This document shows positions 7,388 to 15,523 of a DNA stretch of 64,000 bases, piece by piece. The stretch is from Myxococcus guangdongensis (GTDB lineage: Bacteria; Myxococcota; Myxococcia; Myxococcales; Myxococcaceae). The DNA is taken from the NCBI RefSeq assembly GCF_024198255.1, contig NZ_JAJVKW010000011.1, positions 310,001 through 374,000 on the forward strand, read 5' to 3'. The first letter of the stretch is position 1, and each line of letters opens with the position of its first letter. A program made the translations under genes and the position numbers. Under the pieces are notes generated by a model. The model did not search any database, was not told the origin of the DNA, and saw nothing but the letters and a program-made list of their open reading frames with translations.

Positions 7388-8605
7388 ATGAGCGCCGATG
7401 CCATGAGCGCACCCCTTCCCCCGCCGCCGGTCTGGCGACTCGCCCAACGCATGTCGCGCATCAAGACGTCCGCGGTGCGCGAAATCCTCAAGGTGGCCGA
7501 GCGGCCGGACATCCTGTCCTTCGCCGGCGGCCTGCCCGCCCCCGAGCTCTTCCCCGTCCAGGCCATCGCCCAGGCGCACGCCCAGGTCATGGCCGACGAG
7601 GGCCCCGCCGCGCTCCAGTACAGCACCACCGAGGGCTTCGGCCCCCTGCGCGAGTGGATCGCCGGCCACCTGGGCAAGAAGGGCCGCGTCTGCGAGGCCA
7701 ACCAGGTCCTCATCACCAACGGCTCGCAGCAGGGCATCGACCTGGTCGCCAAGGTGCTGCTGGACCCCGGTGACCTGGTCATCGTGGAGAACCCCAGCTA
7801 CCTGGCCGCGCTGCAGACCTTCGGCGGCTACGAGGCGAAGTTCGCCACCGTGGAGAGCGACGACCAGGGCATGCGCATGGATGACCTGGAGCGGGTGCTG
7901 GCCACGTGCAAGCCCAAGCTGCTCTACATCGTCGCCAACTTCCAGAACCCCAAGGGCACCACCCTGGCGCTGGAGCGCCGCAAGAAGCTGGTGGAGCTGG
8001 CCCAGCAGCACCGCTTCCTCATCCTCGAGGACGACCCGTACGGCGAGCTGCGCTTCCGCGGCGAGCACCTGCCGTCCCTGGCCGCGTTCGATGACCAGGG
8101 CGTCGTCGTCTCGCTGGGCACGTTCTCCAAGACGCTGGCCCCGGGCCTGCGCATCGGCTGGGTGGCGGGCCCGCGCGACTTCGTGCGCAGCCTCACCATC
8201 GCCAAGCAGTCCACGGACCTGCACACCGCCACCCTCGCCCAGCGCGCGGTGGCCCGGCTGCTCAGGGACTTCGACTACTACGCGCACCTGGACGCGCTCA
8301 CGCCCGTGTACGGCCAGCGCGCCAACGCGATGCTGGACGCGCTCAAGGCCCACATGCCCCAGGGCACCAGCTGGACGCACCCCGAGGGCGGCATGTTCCT
8401 GTGGGCCCAGCTGCCACCGGGCCTGAGCGGGGACACGCTCCTGCCGCGCGCCATCGACCAGAAGGTGGCCTTCGTGCCGGGCAGCCCGTTCTTCGCCAGC
8501 GACCCGCGCTCGGAGTTCATCCGCCTCAACTACTCCAACCGCCCGCCCGAGCTCATCACCGAGGGCATGAAGCGGCTGGGTGGCGTCATCTCCGGCGCGC
8601 TGTAG
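7388..8605 (+). CDS. PLP-dependent aminotransferase, 2-aminoadipate/aromatic (LysN/ARO8-like) type
   Basis: 405-residue fold-type I aminotransferase. Visible: ILSFAGGLPAPELFP at the N-terminus, LITNGSQQGIDL, NFQNPKG (substrate/PLP loop), LEDDPYGELRF with the PLP-nitrogen aspartate, and the Schiff-base lysine Lys248 in LGTFSKTLAPGLRIGW; C-terminal FIRLNYSN contains the carboxylate-binding Arg. These fit the LysN/KAT/ARO8 subgroup that transaminates 2-aminoadipate, leucine or aromatic amino acids. AAGGAG precedes the ATG. Partner of the Lrp regulator immediately upstream; a strong terminator follows. Confidence 0.9.
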   Translation: MSADAMSAPLPPPPVWRLAQRMSRIKTSAVREILKVAERPDILSFAGGLPAPELFPVQAIAQAHAQVMADEGPAALQYSTTEGFGPLREWIAGHLGKKGRVCEANQVLITNGSQQGIDLVAKVLLDPGDLVIVENPSYLAALQTFGGYEAKFATVESDDQGMRMDDLERVLATCKPKLLYIVANFQNPKGTTLALERRKKLVELAQQHRFLILEDDPYGELRFRGEHLPSLAAFDDQGVVVSLGTFSKTLAPGLRIGWVAGPRDFVRSLTIAKQSTDLHTATLAQRAVARLLRDFDYYAHLDALTPVYGQRANAMLDALKAHMPQGTSWTHPEGGMFLWAQLPPGLSGDTLLPRAIDQKVAFVPGSPFFASDPRSEFIRLNYSNRPPELITEGMKRLGGVISGAL

Positions 8606-8635
8606 ACAGCGCCCCTGACACCTCGAGGCCGTGCC

Positions 8636-8670
8636 GCGCCGCGTCGGACACCCGACGCGGCGCTTTCGTT
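8636..8670 (+). terminator. Rho-independent terminator after the aminotransferase
   Basis: Perfect 12-bp stem (GCGCCGCGTCGG / CCGACGCGGCGC) with a 4-base ACAC loop, followed by TTTCGTT. It closes the lrp-aminotransferase operon and insulates the SDR promoter just downstream. Confidence 0.8.
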
Positions 8671-8676
8671 TCCGCT

Positions 8677-8707
8677 GAAGTTGAATGTCGATTCATGTTT
8701 CAACTTC
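8677..8707. promoter_or_regulatory. Putative TetR operator, copy 2 (SDR gene)
   Basis: Perfect 9-bp inverted repeat, GAAGTTGAA (8677-8685) and TTCAACTTC (8699-8707), with an inner TGAAT-GTCG-ATTCA. It shares GAAGTTGAA and CGATTCATGTTTCA with the element at the TetR gene start (2125-2155). It lies about 115 bases before the SDR ATG, just past the upstream terminator, so it can only serve the SDR gene. Confidence 0.6.
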
Positions 8708-8822
8708 TTCGGTGCTGGCCAGGGCGGGCCGGGTTGCGTAGCCTGCGCGGCGGGTTTCCCGGCGGCACGGGCCCGCAGGTGGGTTCCGCAAGGCCGCCCC
8801 AACACACCGGAGAGAGACAGAC

Positions 8823-9569
8823 ATGCAGCTCAAGGACCTGAAGGTGATTGTGACGGGCGGCGCCCAGGGCATGGGGGCGCACTTCGCGCAGCGGCTGATG
8901 GAGGCGGGCGCGCAGGTGGCGGTGGGCGACGTGGCCGAGGACAAGCTGGCGGCGCTGCCCGCGGGCATCCACCGGCGCAAGCTGGATGTGTCCTCGGAGG
9001 CGGACATCACGTCGTTCGTGGCCTGGGCGAACGAGGCCATGGGCGGGCTCAACGGCCTCATCAACAACGCGGGCATCCTGCGCGACGCGCTGCTGGTGAA
9101 GAAGGACCGGACGACGGGCGAGGTGAAGAAGCTGTCCACCGCGGACTGGAACGCCGTCGTCGGCGTCAACCTCACGGGCGCCACGCTGATGGTGCGCGAG
9201 GTGGTGGCGAAGATGGTGGAGACGGACCAGAAGCCCGGCGTCGTCGTGAACATGTCGTCCATCGCCCGGCACGGCAACCGCGGGCAGTCCAACTATGTGT
9301 CCGCGAAGGCGGCGCTGGCGGCGAACACGGTGACGTGGTCGCGCGAGTTCGGCCCGTTCGGCGTGCGCGTGGGCGCGGTGGCCCCGGGCATGATTGAGAC
9401 GCCGATGACGCAGGGCATGAACCAGAAGGCCCGCGACGCGCTGGTCTCCGCCATCCCCGTGGGCCGCATCGGCCTGCCCGAGGACATCTGGCTGGCCGTG
9501 AAGTTCATCCTCGAATGTGACTACTTCAACGGCCGCACCATCGACGTCGACGGCGGCCTGAACTTCTAA
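8823..9569 (+). CDS. SDR family oxidoreductase (FabG-like 3-oxoacyl reductase)
   Basis: 248 residues, classical short-chain dehydrogenase. TGGAQGMG (residues 11-18) is the cofactor loop, NNAG (81-84), catalytic Ser in NMSSIA (about 145), Tyr158 and Lys162 in YVSAK. GMIETPM and DVDGGLNF at the end are typical of FabG/acetoacetyl-CoA reductase-type enzymes, so a 3-oxoacyl or hydroxyacyl thioester is the likely substrate. GGAGAGAG precedes the ATG. Shares an operator with the TetR-KASIII-ligase operon, suggesting these enzymes act in one acyl pathway. Confidence 0.88.
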   Translation: MQLKDLKVIVTGGAQGMGAHFAQRLMEAGAQVAVGDVAEDKLAALPAGIHRRKLDVSSEADITSFVAWANEAMGGLNGLINNAGILRDALLVKKDRTTGEVKKLSTADWNAVVGVNLTGATLMVREVVAKMVETDQKPGVVVNMSSIARHGNRGQSNYVSAKAALAANTVTWSREFGPFGVRVGAVAPGMIETPMTQGMNQKARDALVSAIPVGRIGLPEDIWLAVKFILECDYFNGRTIDVDGGLNF

Positions 9570-9632
9570 GGCCCTCGCGGCGCTGGCGCGTCTCCTCGCG
9601 AGGAAGGCGCGCCGCACGCGCCGCTGCACGGC

Positions 9633-9850
9633 CACGCCTCGACGGAGGAGTGTCCCCGAGGCGTGCAGCCGGCTCCGCATGCGAAGGCGGACCTCGGCAT
9701 CGAGGACCACGCCAGTGAGGTCGGACATCCCTCGCGGAAGAGGTGTCCCACCCTGGGCGGCAGCCCGGCTCCCCATGCAACGGCGGTCCTCGGCTTCGAG
9801 GACCGAGCCAGCGCGGTTGTTCATCCCCCCGGTGGCTCGCCTCCCCTTGC
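9633..9850. repeat. Intergenic stem-loop plus two degenerate ~95-bp direct repeats
   Basis: A 9-bp inverted repeat CACGCCTCG/CGAGGCGTG (9633-9641, 9657-9665) is followed by two related units starting at 9665 and 9760 (GCAGCCGGCTCCGCATG and GCAGCCCGGCTCCCCATG). Each unit carries a hairpin: CCTCG-GCAT-CGAGG (9692-9705) and GGTCCTCG-GCTT-CGAGGACC (9785-9804, 8-bp perfect stem). They lie between the convergent SDR and transglycosylase genes. No coding content; could be a degenerate intergenic repeat family or bidirectional terminator. Confidence 0.55.
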
Positions 9851-9854
9851 GCCG

Positions 9855-12209
9855 CTACCTGCGACTGGCGGCCTCGACCTTCGTCGGATGCAGCATCACC
9901 GGCTGGCCGGTGTAGAGCAGCTTGTAGGCGCCGTAGCTGCCGAGCACGTGCTTCACGTACTCGCGCGTCTCGTCGAACGCGATGTGCTCCACCCACTCGT
10001 CCAGCTCCGCCTGTGGCAGCGCCTGACGCCAGCGGTCCACCGCGTGCGGCCCCGCGTTGTACGCGGCCACCGCGTACGCGACGTTACCCCCGAAGCGGTG
10101 CAAGAGCTGCCCCAGGTACGCCGAGCCCAGCCGCACGTTCTGCGCGGGCTGCAGCAGGTTCGACTCGCCCACGTCCCCCAGCTTCAGCGCCTGCGCCACC
10201 TGCTTCGCCGTCGCCGGCATCAACTGCGCCAGCCCCAGCGCCCCCGTGGACGAGCGCGCCGTGGGACGGAAGCGGCTCTCCTCGCGGATGAGCCCCTGCA
10301 TCAGGTCCGGGTCCACCTTGGACGCCTTCGAGTACCGCTGGATGACGTTGCGGAAGGCCAGGGGCCACGTCGCCTCCCACACCGGACGCGACTCGGGGCT
10401 GAGCGGACCCTGCACCTCGCGCCGCAGGGACTCGCGCGCCACCTGTCGCGCGGCCCGCTTGCGGCCCGTGCGCACCATCGTCTGGTAGAGCAGCCGCGCC
10501 GGCGCCTCCGACAACCCTCGCGAGTTCACCGCGAGCAGCTCTTCCGCCGCGCCCGGATGCCCCAGCCGCAGCAGCTCCACGCCCGCCGCGAAGCGCACGT
10601 CGTGGCGCAGCGGACCGGGCGGCAGCGGCCACACCTCGTCCGCGGGCTCCGCGTCCCCGCCCGTCCCGGGCTCCGGCGACAGGCGCCCCAGTCGCTCCGG
10701 GGCCAGCATCGCCAGCCGCGAGCGCGCCAGCATCCCGTACCAGGTCGCGGGCCGCTCGGTGGCCAGCTGCTCGTAGTCGTCGAGCGCGGTGGCGCTCGTC
10801 AGGGGCACCGGCTCGCGCACCCTCGCGCGCCAGTACCGAGCCCGCCACAGCGCCTCGTCCGTGCGTGACGCCGCGGGCAGCCGCTCCACCGCCTCGAGCG
10901 CCGACAGCGCCTCCGCCTTCGCCTCGCGCCGCGTGTGCAGCCAGAAGGCGCGGAAGAGCGCCTCCGACGCGAAGTTGCCCGCCGGGTAGCGCTCCGCCGT
11001 CTCCTGGTAGCGCGAGAGCGCCTCGTCCAGCTGCCCCGTGCGCTGCAGCAGCCACGCCTCGAAGAAGAGCGCGTCATCCGCGTACCCGTGCTCGGGGTAG
11101 TCGCGCGCGAGAGTGGCGTACGTGGTGATGGCCGACCTCGGGTCCACCACCGACTGCGAATAGCCCAGCACGTAGAGCGCCTGCGGCCGGTACTCCGCCG
11201 AGGTGCACTTCTCCACCACCGGCGTCAGCAGCTGGATGGCGCGGCGGTGCTGGCGCTCCTTGCGCAGCGCGCGCCCGAAGGCCAGGTGCGCCCGACACGA
11301 CAGCTCGTCCGGCGGGTCGACCTGGGACATCACCCCCACGAGCAGCTCCGTCGCGGGCCCGTGGCGGTGCAGCTCCACCAGCGCCTCGCCCCGGCGCACC
11401 TTCCACTTGAGCGGCAGCGGCAGACCCTTGAGCCGCTCCTTCGCGCGCTGCGCCTCACGTGACAGGGGGCTCGTGGCCCACACCTCCAGCAGCGCGCGGT
11501 GCTCGACGTTGTAGAGCCCCTGGGCCCGCGCCAAATCACAGATGGCCAGCAGCGCCTTCATCCGCAGCGCGTCCGGCCCCCGCGCCTGACGACTGTCGAT
11601 GAGCTCCTGCAGCGCCTGCAGCGCCCCCGGGATGTCCCGCTGCCGCTGCAACACGCGCGACAGGCTGAAGCGCGCCTCCGCGTACAACGGCGAGCCCGAG
11701 CTCACCTCGCGGTACTGCGAGGCGGCCAGCTCCAGCTTGCGCAGCTTCTCGTTCGCCTGCGCCGCCCACAACAGGCAGTGGTCCTTCAATGGCACATAGT
11801 CCACCGCCAGCGCCGCCAGCTCCTCCGCGGCAGTGGCATAGTCGCGGCCGAGCAGCGCGCTCTGCGCCCGCAGGAAGCGCACCGGCAACGTGGGCTCCTG
11901 GTCCGCGAGCAACGCACGGGCCTTCCCGAAGCGCCCCCTGCGCACCTCCGACTGCGCCCGCGCGAGGACCCCTTCCGCGAAGTAGGGCGCGAGCTGCTCC
12001 GGACCGAACGACGCCACGGACAGCTCCGCGCCGGAGGGCTGCTCGGCGGGAGTGTCGAGGAGCTGTTCGAGCTGCTCCTCCGACAACACCTCACCTGGCT
12101 CTCCCTCCTCGGGAGCCTGCGCCCACGCGGAGCCCGCGCCGCCCACCAGGCCCGCGCACGCCACGCACACCGCCATGGCACTCGCGCGCAGCCGACGTCG
12201 TCCATCCAT
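9855..12209 (-). CDS. Slt-type lytic murein transglycosylase with long TPR-like region
   Basis: 784 residues. Signal peptide after MDGRRRLRASAMAVCVAC ending SAWAQA, so periplasmic. About 560 residues of alpha-helical TPR-like repeats (Slt70-style superhelix) precede the C-terminal lysozyme-like SLT domain: SKASKVDPDLMQGLIREES with the expected catalytic Glu644, then STGALGLAQLMPATA, NVRLGSAYLGQLL and AVAAYNAGPHAV. Cleaves the MurNAc-GlcNAc bond to give 1,6-anhydro products during wall turnover. Start chosen for the intact signal peptide and GAGGG upstream. Single-gene unit. Confidence 0.9.
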   Translation of the reverse strand: MDGRRRLRASAMAVCVACAGLVGGAGSAWAQAPEEGEPGEVLSEEQLEQLLDTPAEQPSGAELSVASFGPEQLAPYFAEGVLARAQSEVRRGRFGKARALLADQEPTLPVRFLRAQSALLGRDYATAAEELAALAVDYVPLKDHCLLWAAQANEKLRKLELAASQYREVSSGSPLYAEARFSLSRVLQRQRDIPGALQALQELIDSRQARGPDALRMKALLAICDLARAQGLYNVEHRALLEVWATSPLSREAQRAKERLKGLPLPLKWKVRRGEALVELHRHGPATELLVGVMSQVDPPDELSCRAHLAFGRALRKERQHRRAIQLLTPVVEKCTSAEYRPQALYVLGYSQSVVDPRSAITTYATLARDYPEHGYADDALFFEAWLLQRTGQLDEALSRYQETAERYPAGNFASEALFRAFWLHTRREAKAEALSALEAVERLPAASRTDEALWRARYWRARVREPVPLTSATALDDYEQLATERPATWYGMLARSRLAMLAPERLGRLSPEPGTGGDAEPADEVWPLPPGPLRHDVRFAAGVELLRLGHPGAAEELLAVNSRGLSEAPARLLYQTMVRTGRKRAARQVARESLRREVQGPLSPESRPVWEATWPLAFRNVIQRYSKASKVDPDLMQGLIREESRFRPTARSSTGALGLAQLMPATAKQVAQALKLGDVGESNLLQPAQNVRLGSAYLGQLLHRFGGNVAYAVAAYNAGPHAVDRWRQALPQAELDEWVEHIAFDETREYVKHVLGSYGAYKLLYTGQPVMLHPTKVEAASRR

Positions 12210-12410
12210 GCATGCCCTCGTCGCGTTTCGGGCCGCTGAGGATTTGCACGCCGGGCGGAGTTGGGACCGGGCCTCGCGCACGCCAGACGCGCACGCGTCG
12301 TCCAGGCGATACACGCGCGCGACGTGTCCGCGCATCACTGCCAGAAAGAGAACGAAAGCCCCGCGCCCCCACGTGGGTGCGCCTGCGCCAGGGTGCCGCC
12401 GGGGACGACG

Positions 12411-12854
12411 TCACGCGGGGGTGGACAGTGCCCTCACCCGCTCCGCCAGCGCGCGGTTCATCACCTCATAGGCGGCCCGGAACGCGTCGCGCCGGGGCTT
12501 GCCCATGAACCACGTCACCACCCCGCTGAAGTCCTCACCGTGGACCAGCCGCGTCCCGGTGCCCTCGGGGCGCAGCTCGAACCCGTGCCGCCCGAACATC
12601 AGGCCCGGCACGCCGCCCGTCCACTCCAACCTCGTGGGTGACTCCACCCGCGTCAGCGTGGCGCGAAAGCCGAACACCCGCCCCGAGCCATCCGGCGAGC
12701 GCGCCTTCATCGCCACCCTCGCGCCCACCTCCACCTTCCCGTGCGCCTCCAACATCAACGGGTTCCACAAGGGATAGGCCCTGAAGTCGCTCAGCACCGC
12801 CCACACGGCGTCAGGCGACGCGTCGATGAAGGCCTCGGTCCTCAACTGGAACAT
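12411..12854 (-). CDS. SRPBCC family protein (polyketide cyclase/START-like)
   Basis: 147 residues with the Bet v1-like pattern: FIDASPDAVWAVLSDFRAYP and WNPLMLEAHG at the start, then beta strands (VAMKARSP, LEWTGGVPG), GFELRPEGTGTRLVHGEDF and a long C-terminal helix (YEVMNRALAERVRAL). This subgroup binds small hydrophobic ligands; no catalytic role can be assigned. No signal peptide. Same strand as the transglycosylase but about 200 bases before its start. Confidence 0.85.
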   Translation of the reverse strand: MFQLRTEAFIDASPDAVWAVLSDFRAYPLWNPLMLEAHGKVEVGARVAMKARSPDGSGRVFGFRATLTRVESPTRLEWTGGVPGLMFGRHGFELRPEGTGTRLVHGEDFSGVVTWFMGKPRRDAFRAAYEVMNRALAERVRALSTPA

Positions 12855-13146
12855 CCACCACCCTCGCGCCCTTCGGCTTCTGCCGACTCAAAGCCAGCCC
12901 CAGGCCTACCGAAGGCTTGCTCCGGTGTGAAGCCAACGCTCACATGCCTCCCGGGACGATTGCGGGATGACATGCGAATCGCGAGTTTCTAAGTTAATCA
13001 GGAACAAGCGGAGAGACCGTGAGTTCCCCGGATTGAAAGCCGGGACTCGCGCTCCGCCGACAGGTGGAACGAGCCACCACGGGCCGCCCTCCGGAACATC
13101 GGATGGGGAGCCCAGACCAGGGGTGCACGGCGAGGGGCACCCACCG
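12855..13146. other. Intergenic region, no gene seen
   Basis: Roughly 290 bases between the SRPBCC start and the end of the next gene. It includes a short AT-rich patch (about 12985-13005, AAGTTAATCAGGAAC) that could be promoter, and an imperfect stem around 13020-13048 (GAGTTCCCCGG / CCGGGACTC). No convincing reading frame. Confidence 0.4.
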
Positions 13147-13560
13147 CTAGTAGAGGTCGACGGGCATCATCGCGCCCGCCTCGAACTCCGGAGCACGCCG
13201 CAGCTGGTCCAGCACGCGCGGCGCGCAGCGCAGGTGGAGCATGGGCATCGAGCCCGGCTCGCTCACCGAACGCACGGAGCCCAGGAGGTGGTGCGCCTCG
13301 AGCCAGCGCATGAAGCTCTCGTGGAAGCGAGCGCTCTCCGCCAGCCCGGCCCGTTGGACCTCCGCCCGTGACAGGGGCGGGGGACGTGCGGGCGCGCGCG
13401 CGCGAGCAGGCGCGGGCGTCTCCCGGGGCATGACGGTGATGTCGATCCACTCGGGCTGCGTGCGCGCGCTGGCCATGCCAGGCAATGCTCGCACGCTCGA
13501 GGAGACGCGGGAAACCCCCGCCGCGAAGCCGTCTCCGGGTTCGCCATTCTTTCTGCTCAT
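13147..13560 (-). CDS. Hypothetical protein downstream of the subtilase
   Basis: 137 residues, not recognised. The N-terminal third is Ala/Arg/Pro-rich and probably disordered; the C-terminal ~65 residues look folded (FHESFMRWLEAHHLLGSVR, SMPMLHLRCAPRVLDQL, FEAGAMMPVDLY). The size and helix-strand alternation recall stand-alone subtilisin propeptide/inhibitor I9 domains, and it lies 63 bases behind a subtilase whose own long N-terminus has no obvious I9 domain. A chaperone or inhibitor role is therefore possible but speculative. Confidence 0.6.
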   Translation of the reverse strand: MSRKNGEPGDGFAAGVSRVSSSVRALPGMASARTQPEWIDITVMPRETPAPARARAPARPPPLSRAEVQRAGLAESARFHESFMRWLEAHHLLGSVRSVSEPGSMPMLHLRCAPRVLDQLRRAPEFEAGAMMPVDLY

Positions 13561-13623
13561 GGCCTCATCCTCCCCCGGGCCCGGCGCTCCACTGGCGCCG
13601 ACCCCGGTTTCGACCCACCACCA

Positions 13624-15051
13624 TCACCGGAAGACAGCCAGGCCCTTGCCCGTTCGGTGACCACCTGAGCGAGGAAGCTTGACCGCATTGGCCAAAATCA
13701 AATCCCGCACCTCGAGCGCCGTCAAGTCAGGCGCGCGGCACCGATAGAGCGCCGCGATACCCGCGACATAAGGCGCCGCCATGCTGGTGCCACTCATTCG
13801 TTCGTAGAACGCCTGATTGTTACAACGCCGCTCGGTGCTCGAGTACACATTCACCCCGTAACCCATGACGTCGGGTACGACGCGGCGCTCCACGACACCG
13901 CTGGCGGAGAAATGAGCCACGTTGCGCTCGAAGTCGACTGCTCCGACGGCCAGGGACTCGTCAAAGGCGGCTGGATAACCAACCGTGTCGGGTCCACTGT
14001 TGCCTGCCGCGACAACAGGCAGCACGTTGCTGTCGAGCAGCCGACGAATCATGGTCTGCAGCGCGCGCTGGTTGAGGCGGTAGTCGGCCTCGGAGATTCC
14101 CGGAGGCGGCTTGAGCGGGAAGCCCAACGACAGGTTCACCACCGCGGGCCGGGTGACGTTCTGCGGGCTGCTGAACTGGTGCAGCAGCCACTCCATGCCG
14201 GCGGCCACGCGGCCCAGGCTGGTGCGGATGGTCTCCGATTCGATGACGGACGCGACGTAGAGGTCCACCTCCGGGGCGACGCCGTGGTGGGTGCCCGCGG
14301 CGATGCCGCACACGTGGGTGCCGTGGCCGTCCGGGTCGAAGCCGCGGATGTCGCGCGCCGGATTGTGCGGCGAGTTGGGGAACAGCGACACGTAGCGGAA
14401 CTGGATGACCTTGGCGGCGTGCTCGGGGTGGTCGGCGTCCACGCCGGTGTCGAGCACGCCGAGCAGCACGCCCGCGCCGCGGATGCCCTGGGCGTGGGCC
14501 AGGGGGACACCGCTCTCCTCGGGCCACTCGCGTTCGGCCAGCGAGCTCATGCCCCGGTTGCGCGGGCCGGACTGTCCGGCGGACACGGGGCCGGGGAACG
14601 ACAGGGGCACCACGTCGGGGATGAACTCGAAGTCGGCGGCGAGCTCGCCGCGCGCCTCGGCCTCCGTGGCGTCCGAGTAGAAGTGGGCCATGGTGGCGCC
14701 GATGAGCGGCATGAAGCGGAAGCTGCCCGCCTCGCTGCCCGTCTGCTCCGAGACAGGAGCGCCGGGCAGCGGCGGGGTGGACGCGTCCGCGCCACGGGTG
14801 GTGGGGCGCTTCACCTTCGAGCCCTTCGCGACGCGCTTGCGCGCCTCCTGCCCGCTGACGGGCGGACGCGGACCGGGCAGCGTCGCCGAGCGCAGGCCGA
14901 GCAGCGACAGCGTGTCCGGGGCGCGATTGGCGACGGTGAAGCGCAGCGCCGTGGTGCGCGGCAGCACGCGCTCACCCTGCTGCGTGCCGCGAGGCCCGAC
15001 GCGGGCCTGCGTTTCGATGGACTCCTTGGGGACCAACAGGTAGGACTTCAT
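13624..15051 (-). CDS. S8 family serine peptidase (subtilase)
   Basis: 475 residues. Complete subtilisin triad: Asp201 in GVLDTGVDADH, His243 in DGHGTHVCGIAAGT, Ser423 in MSGTSMAAPYVAG, with oxyanion Asn351 in VAAGNSGPD. The ~185-residue N-terminal part is basic and lacks an obvious signal peptide (MKSYLLVPKES), so the enzyme is either cytoplasmic or exported by a non-Sec route. Start supported by AAGGAG. Followed by a small unknown protein that may be its partner. Confidence 0.92.
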   Translation of the reverse strand: MKSYLLVPKESIETQARVGPRGTQQGERVLPRTTALRFTVANRAPDTLSLLGLRSATLPGPRPPVSGQEARKRVAKGSKVKRPTTRGADASTPPLPGAPVSEQTGSEAGSFRFMPLIGATMAHFYSDATEAEARGELAADFEFIPDVVPLSFPGPVSAGQSGPRNRGMSSLAEREWPEESGVPLAHAQGIRGAGVLLGVLDTGVDADHPEHAAKVIQFRYVSLFPNSPHNPARDIRGFDPDGHGTHVCGIAAGTHHGVAPEVDLYVASVIESETIRTSLGRVAAGMEWLLHQFSSPQNVTRPAVVNLSLGFPLKPPPGISEADYRLNQRALQTMIRRLLDSNVLPVVAAGNSGPDTVGYPAAFDESLAVGAVDFERNVAHFSASGVVERRVVPDVMGYGVNVYSSTERRCNNQAFYERMSGTSMAAPYVAGIAALYRCRAPDLTALEVRDLILANAVKLPRSGGHRTGKGLAVFR

Positions 15052-15523
15052 GGGTTGTCGACTCCTTGAACCACCGTGCAACGCGGATGGCGACGGACAA
15101 GGGCCACCCGCATCCAGACCGCGTCCGCCATGCCCGGAGCCTCGCGAGCCCGGCGGATGTGAAGGCGCGCTCCCTGGGCGCGCGTCTGCCGGGACCTCCC
15201 GCCCGGCGTGATGAGACCTCCCGGAATCCCTGAAGCCATTGTGAGATTGGACAGGACCGGCCTGACAATTAAAGCAGGGTTTCCATGCTGTAGACGCCTG
15301 AGCCCCCCTGTTTCGGTCCTGGCGGGACTTTCTGGAGCGTCGGGAAGTATGAAGGAGGCCCTCCGACTGCTCGAAGCGGCACAGGAGGGGTGTCCGCCAG
15401 CCGACCTGGGCCGTCCGGGCGGAGCAGGCGGAGAGGGGGAAGTTCGCGTCCCCACAATTGTTCGCCTAGGTCGCCCCCGACGGATTAAGTGGGGCGGACG
15501 GTCCGTCCTCTGGAGCCATCGAC
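15052..15523. other. Intergenic region between divergent subtilase and Lgt-like genes
   Basis: About 470 bases holding both promoters. A locally AT-richer segment (about 15238-15290, containing GACAATTAAAG) is the best promoter candidate. A GCGCGC/GCGCGC stem lies near 15162. Several open frames exist on both strands but none has convincing composition or start context. Confidence 0.4.

Noticed and set aside
12985..13060. tRNA-like or terminator stem near 13020
   Set aside because: Only one imperfect stem; no cloverleaf and no T-loop consensus.
15208..15523. Possible small gene (MKEALRLLEAAQEG from 15349)
   Set aside because: Frame runs into and overlaps the Lgt-like gene; composition after the first residues is not protein-like.
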